Source: Mycolicibacter icosiumassiliensis
Lineage (GTDB): Bacteria; Actinomycetota; Actinomycetes; Mycobacteriales; Mycobacteriaceae
Assembly (NCBI RefSeq): GCF_900078685.2
Contig: NZ_LT546166.1
Span: forward strand, 660,930 to 724,929
Direction of reading: 5' to 3'
Length of the DNA stretch: 64,000 nucleotides
In this document: positions 1 to 8,078 of the stretch, in pieces
Position numbering within the stretch: position 1 is the stretch's first letter
Layout of the letters: each line of letters starts with the position of its first letter
Position numbers and translations under genes: made by a program
The notes under the pieces: generated by a model
The model's input: only the letters and a program-made list of their open reading frames with translations
Databases searched by the model: none
What the model was told of the DNA's origin: nothing

Positions 1-7
1 CCCGGCA

Positions 8-37
8 ACCTGATCACCCGCGGTGCGGTGATCAGGT
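8..37. terminator. Hairpin at the 3' end of the P450 gene
   Basis: Perfect inverted repeat with 11-nt arms (8-18 and 27-37) and an 8-nt loop, overlapping the stop codon of the minus-strand P450 gene. There is no clear T-tract, so it may be a terminator or an RNA-stabilising hairpin. Confidence 0.45.
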
Positions 38-1306
38 CGTCGCCGGAATGCTTCGGAAGCCGTGCAACGTGGCCAGCCCGCGTGGTGTCGGGGCTCCGTC
101 GAGCCGCAGGTCGGGGAACCGTTCGAACAGTGCTTGCAGCGCGATGGTGGCCTCCATGCGGGCCAGGTTGGCGCCGAGGCAGGCGTGGATACCGCTGCTG
201 AACGACAGATGCTCTTTGGCGTTGGCCCTGGTGATGTCGAAGCGGCGGGGCTCGTCGAACATGCCGGGATCGTGGTTGGCACCGCCTAGCAGCAGGGCCA
301 CCGTTTCGCCCGCGGCGAGGTGATACCCGGCAAGCTCGAGATCACAGAGGGCGTTGCGCGATGTCATCTGGACCGGGCTGTCGAAGCGCAAGACTTCCTC
401 GACCGCGCCCGGCCACAACTGGGGGTCCTCGCGCAGCTTCGCCAACTGTTCCGGGTGGCGCAGTAACAGCACGATCGCGTTGCCGATCAGATTGATGGTG
501 GTCTCGAAACCCGCGCCCGCGAGCAGCAACGCTGTGACGCCCAGTTCGCGTCGGTCAAGGTCGCCGTCGCGGATGATTTGGCTGTAGATGTCGTCGCCGG
601 GGTTGTTGCGCAACCGTTCGATGTGATCACTGAACTCGTGATCGTTTTCTCGCAGGGACTTCATGGCACACCGAAAGGTGTTCCAGGACACCCCGATATC
701 GAGCAGCGGCGCACCGGCTTCACCCCGATCGAGCATCTTCGGCCGCTGCTCGTCGGGGATTCCGAGAATCTCGGCGATGATCAAAGCCGGTAGGGGTCCC
801 GCGAAATCGGCGATCAGGTCCGGACGTGCTGTCGATTCCACCCGATCGAGCAGTTCATGGGTGGTCTCGACGATCCGGGTCCGCAATTTGTCGATCGCGC
901 GAGGCGTGAACGCGCGCACCACCGCGCGCCGGTAGCGCGTGTGGTCGGGCGGATCGACCACCAGCATCGACGGTGGCTCAGCCGGATTCGGCAGCTGCGG
1001 ATCCGTGCGGTTGATCAGCCAGCGAGCGGGCTTGGGCAGTCTCATATTGGCCGGATTGCTCGCTCCGAACCTGTCGTCGCGCAAGATTGCCCGGCACAGC
1101 TCATAGTCGGCCGTCACCGAGACGAACGGCGTGCGCGTCAATCGACCACGGGCACGGATCTGTTCGGTCAGCGGTTCGGGATCGCCGCCACGCAGTGGGC
1201 CGATGAGGAGGCGGGCCATCGGGTCGCCGCGCCGTGCCTGCACCGCCAGAACCGCGCGCGGAAATCCCTGCAACAGAGCCCACCGAAGCCACAGACCTGG
1301 TCTCAT
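32..1306 (-). CDS. Cytochrome P450
   Basis: Haem-thiolate monooxygenase of 424 residues, a normal bacterial P450 length. Visible landmarks are the I-helix oxygen-binding motif (LLLAGAGFETT), the ExxR pair (VEEVLRF preceding a conserved Arg), and the haem loop FSSGIHACLG with its cysteine ligand. The ATG at 1306 is chosen because it overlaps the stop of the upstream FAD-monooxygenase gene as ATGA, indicating translational coupling; the frame stays open further upstream but inside that gene. Substrate is unknown. Sitting with an FAD monooxygenase suggests a shared oxidative pathway for a hydrophobic compound (inference). Confidence 0.93.
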   Translation of the reverse strand: MRPGLWLRWALLQGFPRAVLAVQARRGDPMARLLIGPLRGGDPEPLTEQIRARGRLTRTPFVSVTADYELCRAILRDDRFGASNPANMRLPKPARWLINRTDPQLPNPAEPPSMLVVDPPDHTRYRRAVVRAFTPRAIDKLRTRIVETTHELLDRVESTARPDLIADFAGPLPALIIAEILGIPDEQRPKMLDRGEAGAPLLDIGVSWNTFRCAMKSLRENDHEFSDHIERLRNNPGDDIYSQIIRDGDLDRRELGVTALLLAGAGFETTINLIGNAIVLLLRHPEQLAKLREDPQLWPGAVEEVLRFDSPVQMTSRNALCDLELAGYHLAAGETVALLLGGANHDPGMFDEPRRFDITRANAKEHLSFSSGIHACLGANLARMEATIALQALFERFPDLRLDGAPTPRGLATLHGFRSIPATT

Positions 1307-2466
1307 CGCGGCGCCCCGACCGTCGGCAGCACAAACGCCGCCCCGGCGGCGACCGTAGCCAGGTGCCTCATCAGCAGTGCTTCCGGGATCAGACCGGTGG
1401 CGCGACTGGCGGCGGCGCTGAGGAAGTCGGGCCGGACGTTGACGACTTTCCCGAACCACGCCGACTCCCGGACCAGCGGTGCCACCCGCGGCCGGCGGAA
1501 CGCGGCGAACCCGGCAAACGCGGTGGGCAGATCGGGCGCCCGGTCGACGAACTCAGCCAGGATGGCGGCGTCTTCCAAGCCCTGACACCCACCTTGGCCG
1601 AGATGCGGACGCATGGGATGGGCCGCATCTCCGACCAGCACGATCGGGCCACGCGCCCAGTGCCGGGTGGGACCGCGGTCGTAGAGGTCGTCGCGCAACA
1701 CGTCCTGGGGCGAGGTCGCAGCAAGGATGCTCGGGATGGGCTCACACCAGTGGGCGAACTTGGCTCGCAGATAGGCCAGTTCCCCTTCGCGCGCTCGTTG
1801 TCCCTCCGGGGCCCGCTCGGTGGCAAACCAGTAGGTCAGGTCCGGCCCCATCGGCACATGCCCGGTTTCGACACCAGGCCCCAGGGTTTCCCCCGCCAGG
1901 TCCGGATCCAGGGCGTAGGCGGCGATTCCGCGCCATGCGGTGTAGCCGACGTAGCGTCGGCGCAGCGGGCCATTGAGATGGCGGGCCAGAACCGAATGGG
2001 TGCCGTCGGCGCCGACGACGGCGTCGACGATATCGGCCGAGCCATCCGAGAGTTGCAGCGTCACAACGTCTCCCGCCGTGGCCACGCCGGTGGCGGCGAG
2101 CCCGTAGTGCAGGCTGCCCGCCGCCAGCGCATCGGTGAGGATGTCGCGAAGCACCGAGCGCTGCACCACCACGAGCGGTTCACCGAGTGCCCGTACCATC
2201 CGCTCGGCCGCCGGGCGGCGCAACCACGACCCGTCGTACCAGCGCGCTGCGCCGGCGGTGATCCGGCCGCCCGCCGCACGCACCGCATCTCCCAGACCGA
2301 GGTGGTCCAGGGCAGCCAGCGCATTGGGCCAGATACTGATCCCCGCGCCCGAGGACGTGTCGGTCCGTTGTTCGACGACGGTGACATCGTGCCCGCGCCG
2401 CTGCAGCCCGACCGCGGTCGCGAGCCCGGCGATGCCGGCCCCGACCACCGCGATCCGCTTGCTCAT
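1303..2466 (-). CDS. FAD-dependent monooxygenase (PHBH fold)
   Basis: 387-residue flavoprotein aromatic-hydroxylase-type oxidoreductase. The N-terminal Rossmann motif VVGAGIAGLATAVGL binds the ADP part of FAD. A central DG motif (VVGADGTHS) and the C-terminal GDAAHPMRPHLGQG motif, which contacts the flavin ribityl chain, are all present. It overlaps the P450 gene downstream by 4 nt and the MmcQ-like gene upstream by 4 nt (stop at 2463), so the three form a tightly coupled operon. Substrate cannot be deduced from sequence. Confidence 0.92.
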   Translation of the reverse strand: MSKRIAVVGAGIAGLATAVGLQRRGHDVTVVEQRTDTSSGAGISIWPNALAALDHLGLGDAVRAAGGRITAGAARWYDGSWLRRPAAERMVRALGEPLVVVQRSVLRDILTDALAAGSLHYGLAATGVATAGDVVTLQLSDGSADIVDAVVGADGTHSVLARHLNGPLRRRYVGYTAWRGIAAYALDPDLAGETLGPGVETGHVPMGPDLTYWFATERAPEGQRAREGELAYLRAKFAHWCEPIPSILAATSPQDVLRDDLYDRGPTRHWARGPIVLVGDAAHPMRPHLGQGGCQGLEDAAILAEFVDRAPDLPTAFAGFAAFRRPRVAPLVRESAWFGKVVNVRPDFLSAAASRATGLIPEALLMRHLATVAAGAAFVLPTVGAPR

Positions 2467-2909
2467 CGGGCCGGACCGTCTGTGTCGTGGGTAGCCAGCC
2501 AGGCGGCTCTTCGCCTATTCGACGCTCGAGAAAGCCAGGCGTCCTGGACCACTTCGGCCAGTTCGCTCTTGCTGATCGCGTGCAGGTCTGCCTCCCGAAC
2601 CAGAACGGACAGATGCCCGTTGAAATGGTCAGTGCTGAAAAACGGCGTTGCGGGGTCTTGGATGAGGGCCTGTTTGTCGGCGTCCGACTCGACCCAGATC
2701 ACGATGACATCGGGGTAGGCCTCGCCCGTGACGGGATCCTTGGCGTCGGGCCGCGGGGTGCGGAAGAACACAAACGACTTGCCGCCCACCTGGTAAATCG
2801 GATTGCCTTTCGGCCCTTCGATTCTGGTGACGTGGGGCATCGACGCGGCGACCTTGTGCACGTCTGCGACTCGCGCGGGTCGATCGGCCATAACCGCAAC
2901 CGTAGTCAC
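2463..2909 (-). CDS. MmcQ/YjbR-like protein
   Basis: 148-residue protein with the features of the MmcQ/YjbR (CyaY-like fold) family: a short helical N-terminus, a GNPIYQVGGKSFVFF strand pair, and a DHFNGHLSVLVR stretch before a C-terminal helical region. Function in the family is poorly defined; a double-wing DNA-binding or ligand-binding role has been proposed. The GTG at 2909 overlaps the stop of an upstream TetR remnant as GTGA; the ATG at 2891 is an alternative start. It heads the P450/FAD operon. Confidence 0.8.
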   Translation of the reverse strand: MTTVAVMADRPARVADVHKVAASMPHVTRIEGPKGNPIYQVGGKSFVFFRTPRPDAKDPVTGEAYPDVIVIWVESDADKQALIQDPATPFFSTDHFNGHLSVLVREADLHAISKSELAEVVQDAWLSRASNRRRAAWLATHDTDGPAR

Positions 2910-3079
2910 CCGTCGAACAGCAGGCGCGCGATCCGCTCGACCGTGTCCATCGGATCGGCGGCTTTTACGTCGGCAGCTACCGCGTCATTGAGCCACAGCG
3001 TCGAAAAGCCGTGCACCAACGACCAGGCCGCCAGCTCGGCGCCGGCCGGATCGGCGTGAGCCGCCGCCGAGGAAATCCT
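2906..3079 (-). pseudogene. C-terminal remnant of a TetR-family regulator
   Basis: A 57-codon open stretch ends with a stop at 2906-2908 and reads like the C-terminal ligand domain of TetR regulators (AELAAWSLVHGFSTLWLND, then VERIARLLFDG). An in-frame TAG at 3080-3082 and lack of any upstream HTH show that the N-terminal two-thirds are gone. Its stop still overlaps the start of the MmcQ-like gene as GTGA, which implies the intact regulator once led this operon. The vapBC module lies where the missing part should be. Confidence 0.65.
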
Positions 3080-3123
3080 CTACCTGGCTGCCGCTATGGC
3101 GGTCGCCCTCGCCGGGTAGCGCA

Positions 3124-3507
3124 TTAGCGCATCGCGTCGACGGCGTCGGGCAACGCGTTCAACAGCTTTTCATCGGCCGTGAGCAAAGTCAGTCGCTCCA
3201 CGGTGGCCTGTGCGACCAGAATCGCATCGAACGGATCCCGGTGCGGCAAAGCAACGAGGCCCGACGCCAGGGCATGCCGACGGGTGACCGGCAGGTCACG
3301 CAGCCCGGAGCGGTCGATCGCCTCACCGAGGTCAGCGGGCAGGGTGAGCTTGCCAAGCGCCGCCTTGATGGACATCTCCCAAACACTCGCCGCGGAGACG
3401 AAGACGACCTCGCCGGAGGTAATCCGCTCGCGTGACCGCTCCCCCAATCGCGGGCTGCCGTCGAGCAACCACAGCACCACATGAGTGTCCAGCAGGAGCG
3501 CGGTCAT
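3124..3507 (-). CDS. vapC: VapC-type PIN-domain toxin
   Basis: 127-residue PIN ribonuclease. The first acidic residue is in LLLDTHVVLWLL, the second in the SVWEMSIK region, and the third and fourth in HRDPFDAILVAQA and LLTADEKL, giving the expected metal-binding quartet. It overlaps the antitoxin gene by 4 nt (ATGA), the normal antitoxin-first arrangement. VapC toxins cleave tRNA or rRNA when freed from VapB; the target here is unknown. Confidence 0.92.
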   Translation of the reverse strand: MTALLLDTHVVLWLLDGSPRLGERSRERITSGEVVFVSAASVWEMSIKAALGKLTLPADLGEAIDRSGLRDLPVTRRHALASGLVALPHRDPFDAILVAQATVERLTLLTADEKLLNALPDAVDAMR

Positions 3508-3734
3508 TCGGTGCCGAACAGGGCGTTGATCGCCGGGTCGACGTCGTCGAAGCGCTCGTCGTCATAGCCGAGTCGACCGGCCGCGGTGCCGAAGGCGATG
3601 TCAACGCGCGAGTGCGGCACGAGATCGGCGACCGGCTTACCGGCACGGGCGATCGTGATCGTCTCACCGTTCTCGACCCGGGCCAGCAGGCTCGACAAAT
3701 GCGTCTTCGCATCGTGGATGTTCACCGTAGACAC
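3504..3734 (-). CDS. vapB: Phd/YefM-type antitoxin paired with VapC
   Basis: 76-residue antitoxin. The N-terminal Phd/YefM DNA-binding fold is seen in VNIHDAKTHLSSLLARVENG followed by ITIARAGKPVADL; the acidic C-terminus (DDERFDDVDPAINALFG) is the toxin-binding tail. Translationally coupled to vapC. An inverted repeat 19 nt upstream of the start is a good candidate for the autoregulatory operator. Confidence 0.9.
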   Translation of the reverse strand: MSTVNIHDAKTHLSSLLARVENGETITIARAGKPVADLVPHSRVDIAFGTAAGRLGYDDERFDDVDPAINALFGTE

Positions 3735-3752
3735 GCACCCAGGCTACCGGAC

Positions 3753-3770
3753 TTAGTCCAGTCGGACTAA
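3753..3770. promoter_or_regulatory. Inverted repeat upstream of vapBC, candidate operator
   Basis: TTAGTCCAGTCGGACTAA has perfect 7-nt arms around a 4-nt centre, ending 19 nt before the vapB start. VapBC/Phd antitoxins typically repress their own promoters through such repeats, so this is the likely binding site (inference). Confidence 0.5.
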
Positions 3771-3884
3771 CCACAGTCGGCCGAGTGAATACCTCTACGC
3801 CCAGCGCATCGTCGGATCTCCTTTGAGAAACATCGGCAACTGGTTCAGCTCGTTGTAGCGAAACCCCAGGACCCGAGCGCCATG

Positions 3885-3900
3885 GGTTTAGGTCCTAACC
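3885..3900. promoter_or_regulatory. Imperfect palindrome upstream of ansP
   Basis: GGTTTAGGTCCTAACC lies 30 nt before the permease start in the 196-nt gap between the divergent vapBC and ansP. The position suits an operator; no regulator is assigned. Confidence 0.3.
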
Positions 3901-3930
3901 AGCAACCCTGGTGCGTTACCCTTCGCAGCG

Positions 3931-5412
3931 ATGTCACTTTCCCCCGAGCCGCACCTGATTTCCCCAGCTGCGCTGACCCGCGAGGACGCGGGCTACCACA
4001 AGGACCTGGCCCCCCGGCAGCTGCAGATGATCGCCCTGGGCGGTGCCATCGGCACCGGGTTGTTCCTCGGCGCCGGCGGCCGGCTCGCCTCGGCCGGGCC
4101 GGGCCTTTTCGTCGTCTACGCGGTCTGCGGCTCCTTTGCCTTCCTGATCCTGCGCGCTCTCGGCGAGCTGGTGCTGCATCGGCCGTCGCCGGGATCGTTC
4201 GTCTCGTATGCGCGCGAATTCTTCGGGGAGAAAACCGCATACGTCTCAGGGTGGCTGTACTTCCTGAACTGGTCGATGACCGGGATCGTCGACACCACCG
4301 CGATCGCCAGCTACTTCCACTATTGGCACCTGTTCGAGGTGATCCCGCAGTGGACACTGGCCCTGATCGCCTTGTTGGCAGTGCTGTCGATGAACCTGAT
4401 CTCGGTGAAGCTCTTCGGCGAGCTGGAGTTCTGGGCCGCGCTGATCAAGGTTCTCGCGCTGCTGACGTTCCTGGTGGTCGGCACCATCTTCTTGGGCGGC
4501 CGCTACCAGGTCGACGGCCAGGAGACCGGTCTGCACCTGCTGACCGAGAACGGTGGACTCCTGCCGACCGGCCTGCTCCCGCTGGTGCTGGTGACCTCCG
4601 GGGTGGTGTTCTCCTACGCCGGGGTCGAACTGGTCGGCACCGCCGCCGGCGAAACCCCCAACCCCGAGAAAGTCATGCCGCGGGCGATCAACTCGGTGGT
4701 AGCCCGCATCGGGATCTTCTACGTGGGATCGGTGGTGCTGCTGGCACTGCTGCTGCCCTACACCGCTTTCAAGGAGCACCAGAGCCCGTTCGTCACGTTC
4801 TTCTCCAAGGTCGGTTTCACCGGCGCGGGCAGCCTGATGAACCTGGTGGTGCTGACCGCCGCTTTCTCCAGCCTCAACGCTGGGCTGTACTCCACCGGGC
4901 GGATTCTGCGGTCGATGGCGGTCAACGGCAGCGGCCCGGCGTTCACCGCCAAGATCTCGAAGAACGGGGTGCCCTACGGCGGCATCCTGCTGACCAGTGG
5001 CGTCGGCCTGCTCGGCGTCGTCCTCAACGCGCTACGCCCCGGACAAGCCTTCGAGATCGTGCTCAACATCGCCGCGGTGGGAGTCATGGCGGCGTGGGCG
5101 ACGATCGTGGCCTGCCAGCTGCGGCTGCTCCGGCTGGCCAATGCCGGAGTGCTGAAACGACCGTCGTTCCGGATGCCGCTGGCTCCCTACAGCGGGTACG
5201 CGACCTTGCTGTTCCTGGCGGGCGTGCTGGTCCTCATGCTGTTCGATCACCGCAGCGGCCCGTTTGTGTGGGGAGTGCTGCTCATCGGCACACCAGCACT
5301 GATCGTCGGCTGGTACCTGGTGCGCGGGCGGGTACAGGCCGCGGCCGAGCTCGCTCAGACGCCCGCCGAACAGACACCGGCTGTGGCTACGCAGCCGGAT
5401 CCGGACAAGTAG
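3931..5412 (+). CDS. ansP: L-asparagine permease (APC superfamily)
   Basis: 493-residue amino-acid:proton symporter with about 12 membrane helices. It follows the Escherichia coli AnsP sequence closely in memory, including [16 protein letters not shown] in helix 1, [39 protein letters not shown] and [12 protein letters not shown], which distinguish AnsP from the related GabP and CycA. Expected to import asparagine as a nitrogen source. The start has no strong Shine-Dalgarno sequence nearby. A small membrane protein follows after 15 nt. Confidence 0.88.
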   Translation: MSLSPEPHLISPAALTREDAGYHKDLAPRQLQMIALGGAIGTGLFLGAGGRLASAGPGLFVVYAVCGSFAFLILRALGELVLHRPSPGSFVSYAREFFGEKTAYVSGWLYFLNWSMTGIVDTTAIASYFHYWHLFEVIPQWTLALIALLAVLSMNLISVKLFGELEFWAALIKVLALLTFLVVGTIFLGGRYQVDGQETGLHLLTENGGLLPTGLLPLVLVTSGVVFSYAGVELVGTAAGETPNPEKVMPRAINSVVARIGIFYVGSVVLLALLLPYTAFKEHQSPFVTFFSKVGFTGAGSLMNLVVLTAAFSSLNAGLYSTGRILRSMAVNGSGPAFTAKISKNGVPYGGILLTSGVGLLGVVLNALRPGQAFEIVLNIAAVGVMAAWATIVACQLRLLRLANAGVLKRPSFRMPLAPYSGYATLLFLAGVLVLMLFDHRSGPFVWGVLLIGTPALIVGWYLVRGRVQAAAELAQTPAEQTPAVATQPDPDK

Positions 5413-5427
5413 AAGGCCCGCAAAAAC

Positions 5428-5610
5428 ATGGCCCGCAACCGTTACGCAGCCAAACCCCCGCTGTATGGAATGGTGCTGGTCTTCTGCGCCATCGCGATCG
5501 TGGCAGTCACCGCCTACCTGCACGCCGGCTGGTGGTCACTGGTGGGTTATGCCGTTGCCGCGGTGACGGCGGTCGCCGGTACGGCGCTGGCCTTTCGGGA
5601 TCTTTCCTGA
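5428..5610 (+). CDS. Small two-helix membrane protein
   Basis: 60 residues with two predicted membrane helices (YGMVLVFCAIAIVAVTAYL and WWSLVGYAVAAVTAVAGTAL) linked by a short loop and a basic N-terminus (MARNRYAAK). It starts 15 nt after ansP, preceded by an AGAAGG-like ribosome site, so is probably co-transcribed. Function unknown. Confidence 0.6.
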   Translation: MARNRYAAKPPLYGMVLVFCAIAIVAVTAYLHAGWWSLVGYAVAAVTAVAGTALAFRDLS

Positions 5611-5695
5611 CCACCGGCGGTACCGCGCGTCACTACAGCCACTGATGTCACTGGATGCGTACGCTGGGCCGGAACAGATCTCAGCGGGGGAATGC

Positions 5696-6256
5696 GTGCG
5701 GGTACCAGACCAGTCGAAGCGTAGGGCGGCCGGAAAGCTGACGCTGGCGGCCGCGCTGCTGCTGACCGGCTGCAGCAGCACCGTCGACGGCCACCCGACC
5801 GCAGCACCGGGCGGAGGGCCACCGGAGCCGTCGCTTCGGCCACCGCGTACCAGTACCGCGCCGCCGAGCCCGCCGGGTCCGACCAAGCCGACCACCCCGA
5901 ACCGGCCGGCCGACGCCATCCCGCTGCCGCCCGACGACAACGGTTACGTCTTCATCGAGACGAAATCCGGCCAGACCCGCTGCCAGATCTCGTCACCACA
6001 AGTCGACTGTGAAGCGCAGTTCACCAACACGCCGCTCAAGGACGGACAGCACGCCAACGGCGTCAGTCTCAGCGCCGACGGCACCGTGCAGTGGGTGTTG
6101 GGCAACCTGGGCGACATCCCGGTCGTCACCATCGATTACCTCACCTACCAGGCTCAAGGCTGGACGATCAATGCCGACGTCAACGGCACGCGGTTCACCA
6201 ACGACCGCACCGGCCACGGCATGCTTGTCAGCATCGAGAACGTCGATACCTTCTGA
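5696..6256 (+). CDS. Secreted lipoprotein with proline-rich linker
   Basis: 186 residues from the GTG at 5696. The start is chosen because it gives a compact basic N-terminus (KRRAAGK), a hydrophobic stretch and the lipobox LLTGC, and follows a GGGGGA ribosome site; the upstream ATG at 5645 would make an abnormally long n-region. After the lipid-anchored cysteine comes a Pro/Thr-rich linker (about 30-80), then a globular domain with two cysteines (TRCQISSPQVDCEAQF) likely forming a disulfide, and repeated beta-type segments. Function unknown; a mycobacterial envelope protein. Confidence 0.75.
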   Translation: MRVPDQSKRRAAGKLTLAAALLLTGCSSTVDGHPTAAPGGGPPEPSLRPPRTSTAPPSPPGPTKPTTPNRPADAIPLPPDDNGYVFIETKSGQTRCQISSPQVDCEAQFTNTPLKDGQHANGVSLSADGTVQWVLGNLGDIPVVTIDYLTYQAQGWTINADVNGTRFTNDRTGHGMLVSIENVDTF

Positions 6257-6304
6257 TTTTTCGCCCAAGTCGCCTGCCAGTCCTTTCCGTTTACGATCGG
6301 TGAA

Positions 6305-6838
6305 ATGGCGCGCTTCGGATCTTCGGACGGTTCAGGCAAACCCAGCCAGGACCACACTCGGTCCATTCCCTACGTCCAGCGCCCGCCGCAACCACCTGGA
6401 CCGGCGCCGCCTCCGTTCGGCCCCGCCAACCCGGCGCGAAACCCCGGCGATACCGGCTACCACCCGGGCAACGCCCCCACCCAATACGCCCCCTATAGCG
6501 CCTTCGACGAGCCGACCGACCCGCAGGGCACCGATTTCGCTGCACTGTCGGACACTCCGTGGTTTCGCCGCCGTTCGGTGCTGATTGCCTGGTTCGGACT
6601 CATCGCGGCGATGCTCGCGGTGGTGATCTGGGGAATCATCCAGCTGACCAGCCGCGGACCCGGCGGCGGCACGACCCCGGCAACCAGCTCGTCAAGCGCC
6701 ACCAGCAGCACCAGCACCAGCACGACACCTCGACGACGGCCCCGCCCCGGCAGGCCCCGCCGCAGCACCCCCCGACACAGCAGGCACCGCCCGAAAGCGA
6801 GCCGCCGCACCATCACCTACCGCATCTGCCGTCGGTGA
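6305..6838 (+). CDS. Single-span Pro/Thr-rich membrane protein, frameshifted
   Basis: Cytoplasmic N-terminus rich in Pro, Gly and Tyr, one membrane helix near residues 98-115 (VLIAWFGLIAAMLAVVIWGI), then a Ser/Thr-rich outer segment. At about 6715-6740 the sensible frame shifts: the open frame becomes Arg-rich and ends at 6838, while the next frame carries a Pro-rich tail ending VITLPPRR at 6906. From 6305 to 6906 is 602 nt, one short of a multiple of three, so a one-base deletion (perhaps in ACGACCACC) explains it. Same architecture as the protein at 7358-7873. Confidence 0.6.
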   Translation: MARFGSSDGSGKPSQDHTRSIPYVQRPPQPPGPAPPPFGPANPARNPGDTGYHPGNAPTQYAPYSAFDEPTDPQGTDFAALSDTPWFRRRSVLIAWFGLIAAMLAVVIWGIIQLTSRGPGGGTTPATSSSSATSSTSTSTTPRRRPRPGRPRRSTPRHSRHRPKASRRTITYRICRR

Positions 6839-6931
6839 TCACCATTCCGCCGATCCCCAAGGTTCCCGAGCTACCTACGGTGATCACCCTGCCGCCGCGC
6901 CGGTAGTCCGCCGGCCCGGTACTCTCGCCGC

Positions 6932-7303
6932 ATGCAACCACCCCGGAAGCCAGCGTGGCTCGCCGTTGACGTGGTGGCCGTGTTGATCTTCTGCGCTCTC
7001 GGCCGGCGCAGCCACGATGAGGGCATCACTCTCAGCGGCTTGGCGACCACGGCCTGGCCTTTTCTGAGCGGCACAGCGCTGGGCTGGCTGCTCTCGCGCG
7101 CCTGGCGCAGTCCCACCGCCCCCTGGCCCACCGGGGTGACGGTCTGGATTTCGACGGTGCTGATCGGCATGCTCTTGCGCGAAGCGACCTCGGCCAGTGT
7201 GGCGAAGAGTTTCATCGTGGTCGCTTCGACGGTGACCGCGGTGTTCCTACTCGGCTGGCGAGGTGTGGTCGAGCTTGTCGCGCGTCGCCGTCTGGCCAGC
7301 TGA
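6932..7303 (+). CDS. DUF3054 family membrane protein
   Basis: 123 residues with four predicted membrane helices and the DUF3054 signature features: an early GRRSHDEG motif after helix 1, WPFLSGTALGWLL, and a C-terminal FLLGWR. The family is widespread in actinobacteria; function unknown. Stands between two Pro/Thr-rich membrane protein genes on the same strand. Confidence 0.8.
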   Translation: MQPPRKPAWLAVDVVAVLIFCALGRRSHDEGITLSGLATTAWPFLSGTALGWLLSRAWRSPTAPWPTGVTVWISTVLIGMLLREATSASVAKSFIVVASTVTAVFLLGWRGVVELVARRRLAS

Positions 7304-7357
7304 CGGGTTTCCGCCAGTGTCGTCGCGGGATTTCGTCAGGCGCGGCACCTACCCTCG

Positions 7358-7873
7358 GTGCGTGTGAACCGATCGCCGGACGACCCGAACAACGAACCGA
7401 CCCAGATGGCCGGGTACCACTACGGCGGCAACGGTAACTACGGCGAGCCGGCCTACTACAGCGAGTACCGCGAGCCCACTGGCCGCCAGCCCGAGCCGAC
7501 CGAACCGCCGCCGCCACGTACTCCGTGGTATCTGCGACCAGTCGCGCTGGTCGGCCTGGGCGTGCTGACCGCAATCCTGATCGCCCTCCTGGTGTGGGGC
7601 ATGGTCCGGCTGCTGAACAAGGAACCGAGCCCCACCGCGCCGGCGACCAGCTCGGTGACGTCCACCAACGCCGCGGCCGCCAAGGCGGCGGCGGCCCCAC
7701 ACGGCCAGAACACCCGGCGTGCGGCCAGCAGGCCAACAAGTCCCGTCATGGACAGGCCGACCACCACCGCACCCCCGAGCACGACAACAGCACCGAGCAC
7801 CACGGCTGCCCCAGTCACACCTACGCCGACCCGACAGCCGCCGGAGATCGTCATCCCGCTGCCCGGACTCTGA
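7358..7873 (+). CDS. Single-span Pro/Thr-rich membrane protein carrying a transposed 63-bp segment
   Basis: 171 residues from GTG. A Tyr/Gly/Pro-rich cytoplasmic N-terminus precedes a membrane helix near residues 60-80 (PVALVGLGVLTAILIALLVW), then an Ala/Thr/Pro-rich outer region ending EIVIPLPGL, like the protein at 6305. Codons for about 21 residues (GQNTRRAASRPTSPVMDRPT region) are an exact reverse complement of the start of the downstream etfD gene, so this part of the outer region was acquired by inverted copying. The insert is a multiple of three and keeps the frame. Function unknown. Confidence 0.65.
   Translation: MRVNRSPDDPNNEPTQMAGYHYGGNGNYGEPAYYSEYREPTGRQPEPTEPPPPRTPWYLRPVALVGLGVLTAILIALLVWGMVRLLNKEPSPTAPATSSVTSTNAAAAKAAAAPHGQNTRRAASRPTSPVMDRPTTTAPPSTTTAPSTTAAPVTPTPTRQPPEIVIPLPGL
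7704..7766 (+). repeat. 63-bp perfect inverted copy of etfD codons, arm 1
   Basis: Exact reverse complement of 8110-8172. In this arm it encodes part of a low-complexity region, so the donor is almost certainly the etfD arm, where it encodes a conserved membrane helix. Confidence 0.95.
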
Positions 7874-8015
7874 TTTCCACTGTCCGAGCGAGCGTCCGAA
7901 CCGTCGCCCGCCGATACAGTTAGGCCAGCCTTTGTCGCGCCGAACGACCTCGGAGTGGCACTATGAGCGAGCACCGAGCAGGGCTTGAACTGGTGCTGCG
8001 CAAGATTGGCGGTAA

Positions 8016-8056
8016 GTTACCCGTCAGTAACCATAGCTAAGTTACTGATCGGTAAC
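8016..8056. promoter_or_regulatory. Two tandem palindromes upstream of etfD
   Basis: GTTACCCGTCAGTAAC (8016-8031) and GTTACTGATCGGTAAC (8041-8056) share GTTAC..NTC.GTAAC with centres 25 nt apart. Two near-identical palindromes just before the etfD start are typical of a TetR-type repressor operator. The regulator is not identified in this window. Confidence 0.65.
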
Positions 8057-8078
8057 TTGTGGATGGGAGAGGCTCTCC

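Noticed and set aside
7963..8040. 25-codon frame starting ATG just before etfD and reading through its first palindrome
   Set aside because: Could be a leader peptide, but there is no ribosome site and the sequence overlaps operator DNA; not enough evidence.
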